Source: PHAA01 sp964457945
GTDB lineage: Bacteria; Bacillota; Syntrophomonadia; Syntrophomonadales; Syntrophomonadaceae
Length of the DNA stretch: 64,000 nucleotides
Direction of reading: 5' to 3'
Assembly (NCBI GenBank): GCA_964457945.1
Contig: CAYWFX010000003.1
Location: forward strand, 62,001-126,000
Shown: positions 34,398 to 42,632 of the stretch, piece by piece
Numbering within the stretch: the first letter of the stretch is position 1
How the letters are laid out: every line of letters begins with the position of its first letter
Position numbers and translations under genes: made by a program
Notes under the pieces: generated by a model
Told to the model about the DNA's origin: nothing
Databases searched by the model: none
Seen by the model: only the letters and a program-made list of their open reading frames with translations

Positions 34398-37104
34398 GCT
34401 TTACCCCTCCCTCTTTGGGCCTGATTCTATCAATAACTCTCTGTAAATCATCTGCCGCTTCCTCAAGATCATAGGAAAAGATTTTCATTTTCAAATGGCT
34501 GTACTCATGGTCATCTAAATTACTTTCAAAATAATGAGCACTCGATTCGAAGAAGCTCTTAGCCTCGGGGTCTCCTTTATCTAGTAAATCAAGTAACCTG
34601 AATAGATACTCGGTACTCCCGATCTCCGGGCTTTTGTTTTCTGTTTTATCCTGGTCTGCAAGTGTCAATATAAATAATGTTGAATAATCACAGCTCTCTT
34701 TTAGCGCAATATCAAAATCTTTTATTGAGAAAACCAATTCCTTATCCGCTTTATTCATAATTGCTTTTTCCAATCTCTCGGATGCAGCTTTCAAATAATT
34801 TGCTTCAATATTACCTGCAATACCTTTTATAGTATGAACCAGCCTTTTGGCTTCTTCAAAATTCCCCGATGATAAATACACTTTAATTCTTTCAGAATCT
34901 TCGCAGTGATTACCAATAAATTGTTCAAGAATTTTTTTGTACTTTTCTCTATTACCGCCTATTCTCTGAATTCCCCTTTCGAATTCGACCCAACTCTGAC
35001 TATTGGAGGACTCTTCAAGTCTTTCATTAAATACCCGGTGAATATCTTGTATGGTTATAAATTCCTTCAAGACTTCGACAAGTTTTATAGGATTCAATGG
35101 CTTCGTCAAGCAGCTATTCATACCAGACTCTTTAGCTCTTTCAGCCACACCTTCTACCGCATCGGCCGACAATGCGATAATAGGTAGAGATTCAGTCCCT
35201 TCCATTGCCCTTATACGGCGTGTCGCTTCATATCCATCCATTACGGGCATTCGAATGTCCATTAAGACAGCATCGTATCGGTTCTCTTTTACCATTTTTA
35301 CTGCCGCAAAACCACTTTCAGCTACGTGGGTATCAACTCCCATACTTTTAAGAATTTCCTTGGCCATCTGCAGATTAATCAAGTTATCTTCGACAATTAG
35401 AATTCTTTTCTGTTTAAAAATTCCTGTTAATGCATTAGGGATACTTCCATTAGGTATTTCTCTGGCGACGTTTTGAGCAATCTCGAATTTTGCTGAGAAC
35501 GTAAACATAGACCCTTTTCCCTCTTCACTTTCTACAGATATCTCACCATCCATAAGTCCAACTATCTTTTTGCATATCGCCAAACCCAAACCCGTTCCCC
35601 CGTACTTTCTGGAAGTAGATGCATTGCCCTGGGTAAACACCTCAAAAATAGCCTCCTTATTTTTTTCGGCTATACCAATTCCTGTATCCCTTACACTAAA
35701 ACGAAGAACCGCCTGCATTTCCGCATTTTCCAGCAGCTCAACCAGGATATGTATGCTGCCCCGGTGGGTAAACTTAATCGCATTTGACAGCAGGTTTAAG
35801 ATCACTTGATTCAGCCTGGTCGTGTCACCTATCAAATACCGGGGAACACCATCCTTGATATAAAGGTTAATCTCAAGACCCTTTTGTTGGGCCCCAATAC
35901 TTACCATACTACAGAGATCCTTCAAGGTACGATGGAGATCAAATTCTATGGTTTCAAGGTTCATTCTGCCTGCTTCAATTTTAGAAAAATCAAGGATTTC
36001 ATTAATAATTGCCAATAAATTATCGGCCGCCATGCCTATCTTTTCGACATATTCCTTTTGCTTAGCCTCGAGCTCTGTATTATTAAGTAAATATTCATAA
36101 CCAGTTATGGTGTTTAAAGGTGTCCTTATCTCATGACTCATATTGGCTAGAAATTCGCTTTTGGCATTGTTCGCCAGTTCTGCTTCTTCCTTGGCAGCTT
36201 TCATGGTATCTTCAGCAAGTCTTCGTTTAATTAACTCCTCTTGAAAGGAGTTATACAGTTCATTGAAGTTAGTAGCAAGCATTCTCAATTCCTGGGTTCC
36301 TTCTGGTATTAGACTGAAGCTTTCACTGCTAAATGAAAAGACTAGCAATTGTCGCGTATAATTATTGATTGGATAGGTAACCTGCTTAAAAAGTAGTCGT
36401 ATTAACACCGCAATCGCGCCAATAATGATCACAGCCAATATCATTTGCAGTATTGCAGCCCTGGTTGTTGCCTTGCGGGCAGTTGCCAATTCTGCTTCCA
36501 AACGGTCATTCATGATGGTTTGAAATTTTGCTATCGGGGCCATAATATTTTTCTTGTCAGCATCATACTTGGCATCAAACATGACCTCACGCGCTTGGGC
36601 TAATTTCTCCGCATTATTCAGTTTTTGATCTTCAATGCTTAGGTGATAAGCAGCTGCTTCTTTAACCATATTTTTCTCCGGTACCCCCTGCGCCTCCAAA
36701 ACCAAACGCATAGATCGTCTCTCAGTACTAACCAAGGCATCAGAATATCTTTTGGCCTCAGCTAATAGTGCTAATTCTTCACCCGGAGAATTTAATTCAC
36801 GGACCCGTGATATAACGTTGTCTCTGGTTTGGGTTTTATTAATTTCCTCCCAGTATTTTTCTAGATGAACAATATCATTAGTAACTGCGTATTTACGTGC
36901 TTCATCGGTAAGATAATCGGAAGCATCAGCTAGATTGATCCCCAATTGTTTAAACTCGGTTCTTCTCATTTCTGCAGTTTGTTCAGCTTGTATACTCGAG
37001 TTCATAAATATAATGCTAGCGGCAAGTAGAATTCCTATGAAGAAGAATATTCCTAAGATTAGTGCACTAATTGTTGATTGCTTTAGGATCATTTTTGAAT
37101 TCAT
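34390..37104 (-). CDS. Hybrid sensor histidine kinase (HisKA-HATPase-REC-HPt)
   Basis: This is a 904-residue membrane kinase. TM1 (~12-33) and TM2 (~215-240) flank a ~180-residue helical extracellular sensor domain. Then come a coiled linker, HisKA at ~318 (FLANMSHEIRTPLNTITGY), HATPase_c (ILNLLSNAIKFTHRG, DTGIGIAEKNK, GTGLGLAICKKIVG), a receiver at ~565-680 (VEDNLINLQMAKEIL, LMDIRMPVMDG, LTKPLNP) and an HPt domain at ~725-805 (KRLVHTIKGIAGNI). This gives a complete internal phosphorelay His-Asp-His to the coupled AraC-type regulator. The ligand is unknown. ATG 37104 has a GGGAGG-type site. Confidence 0.95.
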   Translation of the reverse strand: MNSKMILKQSTISALILGIFFFIGILLAASIIFMNSSIQAEQTAEMRRTEFKQLGINLADASDYLTDEARKYAVTNDIVHLEKYWEEINKTQTRDNVISRVRELNSPGEELALLAEAKRYSDALVSTERRSMRLVLEAQGVPEKNMVKEAAAYHLSIEDQKLNNAEKLAQAREVMFDAKYDADKKNIMAPIAKFQTIMNDRLEAELATARKATTRAAILQMILAVIIIGAIAVLIRLLFKQVTYPINNYTRQLLVFSFSSESFSLIPEGTQELRMLATNFNELYNSFQEELIKRRLAEDTMKAAKEEAELANNAKSEFLANMSHEIRTPLNTITGYEYLLNNTELEAKQKEYVEKIGMAADNLLAIINEILDFSKIEAGRMNLETIEFDLHRTLKDLCSMVSIGAQQKGLEINLYIKDGVPRYLIGDTTRLNQVILNLLSNAIKFTHRGSIHILVELLENAEMQAVLRFSVRDTGIGIAEKNKEAIFEVFTQGNASTSRKYGGTGLGLAICKKIVGLMDGEISVESEEGKGSMFTFSAKFEIAQNVAREIPNGSIPNALTGIFKQKRILIVEDNLINLQMAKEILKSMGVDTHVAESGFAAVKMVKENRYDAVLMDIRMPVMDGYEATRRIRAMEGTESLPIIALSADAVEGVAERAKESGMNSCLTKPLNPIKLVEVLKEFITIQDIHRVFNERLEESSNSQSWVEFERGIQRIGGNREKYKKILEQFIGNHCEDSERIKVYLSSGNFEEAKRLVHTIKGIAGNIEANYLKAASERLEKAIMNKADKELVFSIKDFDIALKESCDYSTLFILTLADQDKTENKSPEIGSTEYLFRLLDLLDKGDPEAKSFFESSAHYFESNLDDHEYSHLKMKIFSYDLEEAADDLQRVIDRIRPKEGGVKHV

Positions 37105-37181
37105 TTTTATCCCTCCCAGGTTTCACAAAAGAATAACTATGATGACTCTCTTTTTTACTCGTATCATGTAATAATAAGAAA

Positions 37182-37211
37182 AGCATAGAAACCTGTTCGG
37201 GCTTCTATGCT
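37182..37211. repeat. Inverted repeat between divergent kinase genes
   Basis: AGCATAGAA (37182-37190) pairs with TTCTATGCT (37203-37211), extended by CC/GG inside, with a six-base loop. It lies in the divergent control region of the two kinase genes. It may be an operator or a leader hairpin of the forward gene. Confidence 0.5.
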
Positions 37212-37286
37212 CTATAAACTATTAAACTATAAAATAATGTTTTATTTCTAATTATACAACAGTTACCATAGATGGAGGTGGTATAC

Positions 37287-38402
37287 ATGGGAAACATTCA
37301 AATGGCCAACAAATTCGAAATATTACTGGTTGATGATAGTCCCGAACATATAGACGCTGCTGTATCCGTATTCCGCGAAAGCAACTTCACGGTAAGGGTG
37401 GCTACAAAAGGAAGCACAGCTTTAAAACTATTAAAACAGCATACGCCAGATATCATTCTTCTGGATGTTTATATGCCAGAAATGGACGGTTTTGAAATCT
37501 GTAAAGTGATAAAGAAGAATCCTAAATTAAGCAACATCCCAATTATATTTTTAACGTCCAGCAATGATGAAGAGAGTATAAAGAAAGGGTTTAAACTAGG
37601 AGCTCAGGATTATGTTGTCAAACCGTTCAATGTTTCAGAACTGCTTGCCCGCGTGAACACACATATTAAATTGAAACGACAGGCCGAATCTCTTATAGAA
37701 GCGAATCGCGAACTCGATAGTTTTTGCTACTCCATAGCTCATGATTTAAAAGCTCCGTTACTGTCAATTGATAAACTAAGTGAGTACCTGGTGTCAGATT
37801 ATATGGATAAGCTAGATGATGACGGGCATGATTTAATTATTAATATCAAGGAAAAGTCAGAAGAAGTCCTTGGCATTATTGACCATTTACTTGAATTTTC
37901 CAAAATGTGCAAAATGCCACTACAAAGTGAAGATATCAATCTGGAAAATTTGTTTCTCGATGTCTATAATGAACTGATGAAGCTTCATCCCCAAAGACAA
38001 ATAAAGCTTCATCTCAATCATCTTCCCAATATAGAGGGCGATCCCGTAATGATAAAGATTCTGGTCTTAAACATTATTTTAAATGCGATTAAGTACACAA
38101 GTAATAGGGATGTGGCTATTATTAAGGTTACTTCCTTCGATAATAAAAATGAATACATTATTGCAGTTGAGGATAATGGGGCCGGCTTTGATATGCGGTT
38201 TTCTTCGAGGCTTTTTAAAGTATTTCAAAGACTCCACTCCCAGAATGAGTTCGAAGGGTCCGGTGTGGGTCTCGCAATATGCCAGAGAATATTAAAAAGA
38301 CATAACGGTATAGCCTGGATAACAGGAGAGGTAGATAAAGGTGCATGCTTCTATTTTAGATTTCCAAAGTCTGCGGCAAATCTCCGGCCCGATGGTTGCT
38401 AA
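37287..38402 (+). CDS. Receiver-histidine kinase (soluble REC-HisKA-HATPase)
   Basis: This 371-residue cytoplasmic protein has a receiver at ~5-125 (LLVDDSPEHIDAAVS, ILLDVYMPEMDG, TSSNDEES, DYVVKPFN). It is joined directly to HisKA (SFCYSIAHDLKAPLLSI) and HATPase_c (LNIILNAIKYTSN, VEDNGAGFD, GSGVGLAICQRI). With no membrane segment, it is probably a phosphorelay intermediate or a kinase controlled by phosphorylation of its own receiver. GGAGGTGG five bases before ATG 37287 decides the start over the ATG at 37272. It is divergent from the hybrid kinase gene, so the two may form a network. Confidence 0.9.
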   Translation: MGNIQMANKFEILLVDDSPEHIDAAVSVFRESNFTVRVATKGSTALKLLKQHTPDIILLDVYMPEMDGFEICKVIKKNPKLSNIPIIFLTSSNDEESIKKGFKLGAQDYVVKPFNVSELLARVNTHIKLKRQAESLIEANRELDSFCYSIAHDLKAPLLSIDKLSEYLVSDYMDKLDDDGHDLIINIKEKSEEVLGIIDHLLEFSKMCKMPLQSEDINLENLFLDVYNELMKLHPQRQIKLHLNHLPNIEGDPVMIKILVLNIILNAIKYTSNRDVAIIKVTSFDNKNEYIIAVEDNGAGFDMRFSSRLFKVFQRLHSQNEFEGSGVGLAICQRILKRHNGIAWITGEVDKGACFYFRFPKSAANLRPDGC

Positions 38403-38415
38403 TTTTACAGGCTTT

Positions 38416-38577
38416 CTAAATAGTCCCCTTTTCTGCAATTGGTTTTCTTCTATAGATTATTCTCATAATTATTGCGGTAAAAAACATTGCCCCGGCAAGG
38501 TAATAGAACCCCATACCGGGTTGAGAGCTATGGTAAGCTACATTTCCGCCAGCTACATAACCAATTATATATAACAT
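38416..38577 (-). CDS. Small membrane protein, unknown family
   Basis: This is a 53-residue ORF: ATG 38577, stop TAG 38416-38418. It begins MLYIIGYVAGGNVAYH, has a second hydrophobic segment (YYLAGAMFFTAIIMRIIY) and a basic tail RRKPIAEKG. No ribosome site is seen, which lowers confidence, but a recognisable 5' fragment of a homologue is present at 22557-22604. Its 3' end lies 14 bases from the stop of the forward REC-kinase gene. Function is unknown. Confidence 0.5.
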   Translation of the reverse strand: MLYIIGYVAGGNVAYHSSQPGMGFYYLAGAMFFTAIIMRIIYRRKPIAEKGTI

Positions 38578-38592
38578 AAACGCAATTATATA

Positions 38593-39221
38593 TCAAAGAT
38601 TACTTATCACAGGTTGTACAGTCTTTTTGGAATTGCGGATGCTGCAGGGAGAATAACCCTGGGAGTACAGACTACCCATTTTCATTCCGATGAGAGAGCT
38701 TATTTCATTTATATCACTTACTCCCTTGGCCGCCAATGCAGCTAATAGTACTTTGCCACAAGCTACCGCATCTTCCAGGGCATTATGGTGATTGAATTGG
38801 TGGCCGACACTTCTACTCACCGTATCAAGTTTATAATTCTCCAACCCACCCCAAATTCTCCGAGATAGTTTATATGTACACAAATAGTCAACCGTAGGAT
38901 ATTCAATATATACAAGTCCAGGACATGACGTAAAGCCGACATGTCAAATGCAGCATTATGAGCTACTAATATAGAATCACTCAGTAAAGGTCTTATTTCA
39001 TCGTAGATAGCATTAAATTCCAGAGCATTTTGCACATCCCTGGGCTGTATACCATGAATCATAATATTGAAAGGGTCAAATATATTGCAATCAGCATGCG
39101 GTTTCACCAGCCAATACCCGGTTTGGCTAATCTGGCCCTGCTCAATCACTGCCACCCCTACTGCACATATACTGCCGATAAAGCGATTGGCAGTTTCAAA
39201 ATCTATACATACTATTTTCAT
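38593..39221 (-). pseudogene. Frameshifted duplicate of the DEDD exonuclease gene
   Basis: This is near-identical to the exonuclease at 20571-21179. The first frame (from ATG 39221) reads through Exo I (VCIDFETANR) and Exo II (SILVAHNAAFDMSALRH). It then loses one base near 38909-38916, where the intact copy has TACTATATAAATCC and this copy ATATACAAGTCC, and shifts frame. The remaining half (KLDTVSRSVGHQFN, HHNALEDAVACG) is open in another frame to 38593. Similarity extends some bases past the gene on both sides (for example CGGTCAAGCAC near 39241). The intact copy is 18 kb away on the same strand. Confidence 0.9.
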
Positions 39222-39420
39222 AATATTTCGCTTCCCCTCCCCGGTCAAGCACCATGCCAGCTTACCTTATCAATTGATCAATACTGGATAACACTCCTTT
39301 ATTAAATGTTTATATTTACTTTAGTAATTTTTTACAGTTATTTTATAGTCTTTTTAACAATTACATATATACTAATTATCGAAGAAAGCTATTTTAGCTG
39401 AAGGGAAGGATCAATTTTAA

Positions 39421-39630
39421 ATGAAAAATAATGGCAGGAAAAACCTTATTCTTGATGCTATTTTGTTTTTGGTCATGATAGCCATGCCAGTAAGTGCCGA
39501 TGCAGAAATGCATGGCTTATTGGGACTTATTTTATTAGTACTGGTGGTCATACACATTATATGGCATTGGAAACAAATAAAATTCATGTATCGCCAGTTA
39601 ACTATGAAACCTAGAACTCAAATAAAGTAA
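39421..39630 (+). CDS. Small membrane protein, DUF4405-like
   Basis: This 69-residue protein has two hydrophobic helices. The first is NLILDAILFLVMIAMPVSA. The second is HGLLGLILLVLVVIHIIWHW, whose His residues match the DUF4405 pattern (His residues in paired helices, possibly haem-binding). It is shorter than most members, so it may represent a single unit. ATG 39421 has GGAAGGA at long spacing. It lies between the exonuclease pseudogene and convergent terC. Confidence 0.6.
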   Translation: MKNNGRKNLILDAILFLVMIAMPVSADAEMHGLLGLILLVLVVIHIIWHWKQIKFMYRQLTMKPRTQIK

Positions 39631-39676
39631 CCATAGTATTATAATTACTAATAAAGCACTTGGGTCTTTTGTACCT

Positions 39677-40342
39677 CTAGCACTCGCTTAGCTTGGAGTT
39701 TTTATAGTAACCTATCCCCAGTACCCCAACTATGGTTAAGAAGGGAATCAATATCGAAAAATATGGAATAGAGCTTCCAGCATACTTGATAATCAAGCTG
39801 TCACTTACCATCATTTGCCCCGCTGTCCAGGCTAATACAGCTGCTCCGACGTAAACTATAACCGGATATTTTTCGATCAGCTTTAGAATAATAGTGCTCC
39901 CCCATACAATTATAGGAACACTTATTATAAGCCCAGCAATCACCATCGCTAGACTCCCGTGAGAAGCTCCAGCAATAGCTATCACATTATCTATACCCAT
40001 TACAACATCAGCTACAATGATAATCTTAATGGCTTCACCCAGACTATTACCGGTTTTACACTCAATTTCCTTCTTCTCTACCAATAATTTCAAAGCAATC
40101 CAAACCAACAACACTCCTCCTGCAAATTGTAATAGTGGTACTTTCAGCAAATATAATGCTATCGCAGTAAATGCAGTCCTAACTAGAATTGCACCTACCA
40201 CTCCCCAAAGCATAGCTTTTCTACGTTGCTCGGGTGCCAGATCTTTACTAGCCAGGGCTATCAGTATTGCATTGTCCCCCCCAAGTACTATGTCTATTAC
40301 TATAATACTGCTAATAGCTGTGATGATTTCCAATCCAGTCAC
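39677..40342 (-). CDS. TerC-family membrane protein (YjbE/YkoY type)
   Basis: This 221-residue protein has about seven helices. The signature IIVIDIVLGGDNAILIALAS and ADVVMGIDNVIAIAGASHGS place conserved Asp residues in the membrane. Members are linked to manganese efflux or metalation of exported proteins. The start is GTG 40342 with AAGGAGGTAG. It lies 21 bp downstream of htpX, and the pair sits behind a manganese-type riboswitch, supporting a role in Mn homeostasis. Confidence 0.92.
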   Translation of the reverse strand: MTGLEIITAISSIIVIDIVLGGDNAILIALASKDLAPEQRRKAMLWGVVGAILVRTAFTAIALYLLKVPLLQFAGGVLLVWIALKLLVEKKEIECKTGNSLGEAIKIIIVADVVMGIDNVIAIAGASHGSLAMVIAGLIISVPIIVWGSTIILKLIEKYPVIVYVGAAVLAWTAGQMMVSDSLIIKYAGSSIPYFSILIPFLTIVGVLGIGYYKNSKLSEC

Positions 40343-40363
40343 TCTATCTACCTCCTTATACTT

Positions 40364-41224
40364 TTATGAACTAATCTTCATTTGGTTTAATATTGCAACT
40401 CTCTCTGAGATAGGTGGATGGGTACTGAACATATTCATTAATGATCTCCCTGACAAAGGATTCACTATAAACATGTGTGATGCCGCCGGGTTGACCTGCA
40501 TAGGAATCCGATTCGAAGACTGTTCCAGTTTCAACAGGGCATTAGATAATCCCTGGGATTTACCTGCCAGCTGAGCACCAGTCTTATCCGCCAGATACTC
40601 CCTTGATCTGGAAATTGCCATCTGGATTATTAGCGCCGCAATTGGGGCCACAACTGCAAGTACTAAACTGCCAAAAATACCATATCCAGCTTCGTCTTCA
40701 TCATCGTTATTTCCTGACAATCCTCCAAACATCGCACCCCACTGAACCACATTGGCTATCATAGATATTGCACCTGCAAACGAAGCTGCTATTGTCCCTA
40801 TTAGAATATCTCTATTTTTTATATGAGCAATTTCGTGTGCCAGAACACCCTCGATTTCATCTCTATTTAGCACCTTAAGCAGCCCCTCTGTGACAGCAAC
40901 AACCGCATTTTCAGGGTTGCGTCCAGTAGCAAAGGCGTTGGGTTGAACCGACGCTGTAATGTAAAGGCGGGGCATTGGAATTTCTGCCCGGTCGGATAGC
41001 TTCTTTATCATTGCATACAGTTCAGGAGCCTGTGCTTCAGATACGGGCTTTGAACCGGTCATTTTTATAACCATTTTGTCACTGTAATAGTAACTAAATA
41101 AATTCATCCCCACTGAAATAGCTAAAAATAAAAACGCTCCGGATTGTCCCCCTACGGCGTTACCTATTATAACTAGCAACACCGAAAGTACTCCCATAAG
41201 AAGCCCTGTTTTTATAGTATTCAT
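40364..41224 (-). CDS. htpX: HtpX membrane zinc metalloprotease
   Basis: This 286-residue M48 protease has two N-terminal helices (MNTIKTGLLMGVLSVLLVIIGNAVGG and the next segment), the zinc motif VLAHEIAHIKNRD near residue 141, two more helices and the third-ligand region SREYLADKTGAQL. The C-terminus has STHPPISERVAIL. HtpX degrades misfolded membrane proteins. ATG 41224 has GGAGGTTGA. It is the first gene after the riboswitch and is followed by terC, an unusual pairing of membrane quality control with Mn handling. Confidence 0.95.
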   Translation of the reverse strand: MNTIKTGLLMGVLSVLLVIIGNAVGGQSGAFLFLAISVGMNLFSYYYSDKMVIKMTGSKPVSEAQAPELYAMIKKLSDRAEIPMPRLYITASVQPNAFATGRNPENAVVAVTEGLLKVLNRDEIEGVLAHEIAHIKNRDILIGTIAASFAGAISMIANVVQWGAMFGGLSGNNDDEDEAGYGIFGSLVLAVVAPIAALIIQMAISRSREYLADKTGAQLAGKSQGLSNALLKLEQSSNRIPMQVNPAASHMFIVNPLSGRSLMNMFSTHPPISERVAILNQMKISS

Positions 41225-41323
41225 AAATTATCAACCTCCATTCTATAATTAAGACTCAAAAACATATTTAAAAATATGCCTCAGCCAAGAGAAGAAGCCT
41301 CCCTCTTCTTCCATAAATTTGGG

Positions 41324-41366
41324 GAAAATAAAAAGACCTTTGTCTCAATCAAGAGACAAAGGTCTC
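41324..41366 (-). terminator. Riboswitch expression-platform terminator
   Basis: AGACCTTTGTCTC (41334-41346) pairs perfectly over 13 bp with GAGACAAAGGTCT (41353-41365). On the reverse strand it is followed by TTTTTATTTT. The 5' arm on that strand is GAGACCTTTG, which is also the 3' strand of the riboswitch closing stem. Aptamer folding and termination are therefore mutually exclusive. Confidence 0.88.
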
Positions 41367-41447
41367 ACTTAGTCAATAATCTGACCGATAGAACCAGACG
41401 TTTCCGCCATGATGTTGATTCTATCCTAAGTAGTTACTCCCCTTTGC
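41357..41447 (-). ncRNA. yybP-ykoY (Mn2+-sensing) riboswitch upstream of htpX-terC
   Basis: On the reverse strand the element starts CAAAGGGGAGTAACTAC and ends CTAAGTGAGACCTTTG, the typical 5' and 3' conserved parts of the yybP-ykoY class. The core includes ATCAACATCATGG and GGAAACGTCTGGTT. CAAAG and CTTTG form the closing stem. The overlapping terminator would form when the aptamer is unfolded, so Mn2+ binding should turn on htpX and terC. This agrees with the known link of the class to TerC-family genes. Confidence 0.85.
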
Positions 41448-41466
41448 TTAATGTTTATTCTAAATA

Positions 41467-41889
41467 AAATAAAGATTAATTGCAAGCAAATATTTTCTAT
41501 TATTAAATCGGAATCTTTTAAATCAGCAAACTGGGTTTTTAGTTCGCGCATTGCGGCATTTGAATGCCGAAAAGTTATGCATGCTAATAATTCTTGCCTA
41601 CAAACCAATCCGTAAAGTTAAGGGGTAATAGAGCTTCATATTTTCTTCCTATCCATCTTACATGATATCCCATCGCCTAGGATATCATAAGAGATCTTAG
41701 AATTAGGTAAAATCCCAGAGAACTTCCAATCATAGCAGGACTTGTCCAATTCAGAGAGCTTGTAGCCTGTTTGAACAATTATGGTCTTTACCTTAGACTA
41801 TTAGCAATACTACTCATAAACTGCTTCATTAATCGCCGGAGCAGCTGAACGTTCTTTGACAATTCAACAGTTGAGAGAGGAGTTTTTTA
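41467..41889. other. Long intergenic region upstream of the 3D-domain gene
   Basis: This ~420-base stretch has no convincing gene. It contains a perfect 9-bp hairpin ATGATATCC/GGATATCAT (41662-41670 and 41680-41688). The length would allow a structured 5' leader for the cell-wall protein at 41890. I checked it by eye for a ydaO-type c-di-AMP riboswitch and did not find the conserved core. A 60-codon reverse frame at 41426-41608 looks spurious. Confidence 0.4.
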
Positions 41890-42528
41890 ATGTTAAGCAA
41901 AAAGATTATTGTTCCAGTTTTCATACTATCATTATTTTTTACGGGTTTGTTTTTTGCTGGAAGTGATGCCGCCATGGCAGCCTCTAACCTTTCCTGGGGC
42001 TCACGCGGAGCCGAGGTAGTACAATTGCAGAATACCTTAAATACTAAGGGGTATTGGTGTGGATCAGCCGATGGAATCTTTGGTCCTAATACATATCAAG
42101 GGGTAACTAGTTTCCAAAGAGATGCCCAGTTGGTTGTTGACGGAATAGTTGGGACAAACACCAGACAAGCTCTAGGTTTATCCAGCAGCACAGCTTCAGG
42201 TTCAACCGTATCCAGATCTGGTACTGATAATACTCGGACTGGTAAGGTTCTAACCATGGTAGCGACAGCATATGACGGTTGTTATGAGTGCAACAAACCA
42301 TACTATGGACTGCCATCATATATTGGCCTTCCATTGGCAAAAGGAATCATCGCCGTAGATCCCAGGGTTATTCCTATGGGTACCAAACTTTATGTTGAAG
42401 GTTATGGCGAAGGAATTGCTGCTGATCAGGGTAACGCTATAAAGGGTAATAGACTTGATCTTTTCTTTAATACTCATCAGCAAGCATTGGATTATGGAAT
42501 GAAGACGGTACAAGTCACAATTCTGTAA
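41890..42528 (+). CDS. Secreted cell-wall protein: PG-binding domain plus 3D domain
   Basis: This 212-residue exported protein has a signal peptide (about 1-31, ending AAMA-AS), a peptidoglycan-binding type 1 domain at ~33-92 (LSWGSRGAEVVQLQNTLNTKG, YWCGSADGIFGPNT), a Ser/Thr linker, and a 3D domain at ~115-212 (VATAYDG, PLAKGIIAVDPRVIPMGTKLYV, AADQGNAIKGNRLDLFF). The Asp residues of the 3D motif are present. Such proteins are lytic transglycosylase-like or spore cortex/cell-wall hydrolases. ATG 41890 follows GAGAGGAG, and a clear terminator follows the stop. Confidence 0.92.
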   Translation: MLSKKIIVPVFILSLFFTGLFFAGSDAAMAASNLSWGSRGAEVVQLQNTLNTKGYWCGSADGIFGPNTYQGVTSFQRDAQLVVDGIVGTNTRQALGLSSSTASGSTVSRSGTDNTRTGKVLTMVATAYDGCYECNKPYYGLPSYIGLPLAKGIIAVDPRVIPMGTKLYVEGYGEGIAADQGNAIKGNRLDLFFNTHQQALDYGMKTVQVTIL

Positions 42529-42538
42529 GAGATACTAG

Positions 42539-42573
42539 AAACGCCGCACATATTGATGCGGCGTTTCTTTTTT
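42539..42573 (+). terminator. Rho-independent terminator of the 3D-domain gene
   Basis: AAACGCCGCA (42539-42548) pairs with TGCGGCGTTT (42557-42566) around an eight-base loop, followed by CTTTTTTC. It starts 11 bases after the stop codon. Confidence 0.93.
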
Positions 42574-42632
42574 CTGCCCTGGCTCTAAAAGCTTACTTCG
42601 ATATGTTCAAAAGTATAGAAGCTCCAATTGGA

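Noticed and set aside
41426..41608. 60-codon reverse ORF upstream of the riboswitch
   Set aside because: It runs into the start of the yybP-ykoY element and has no protein-like features.
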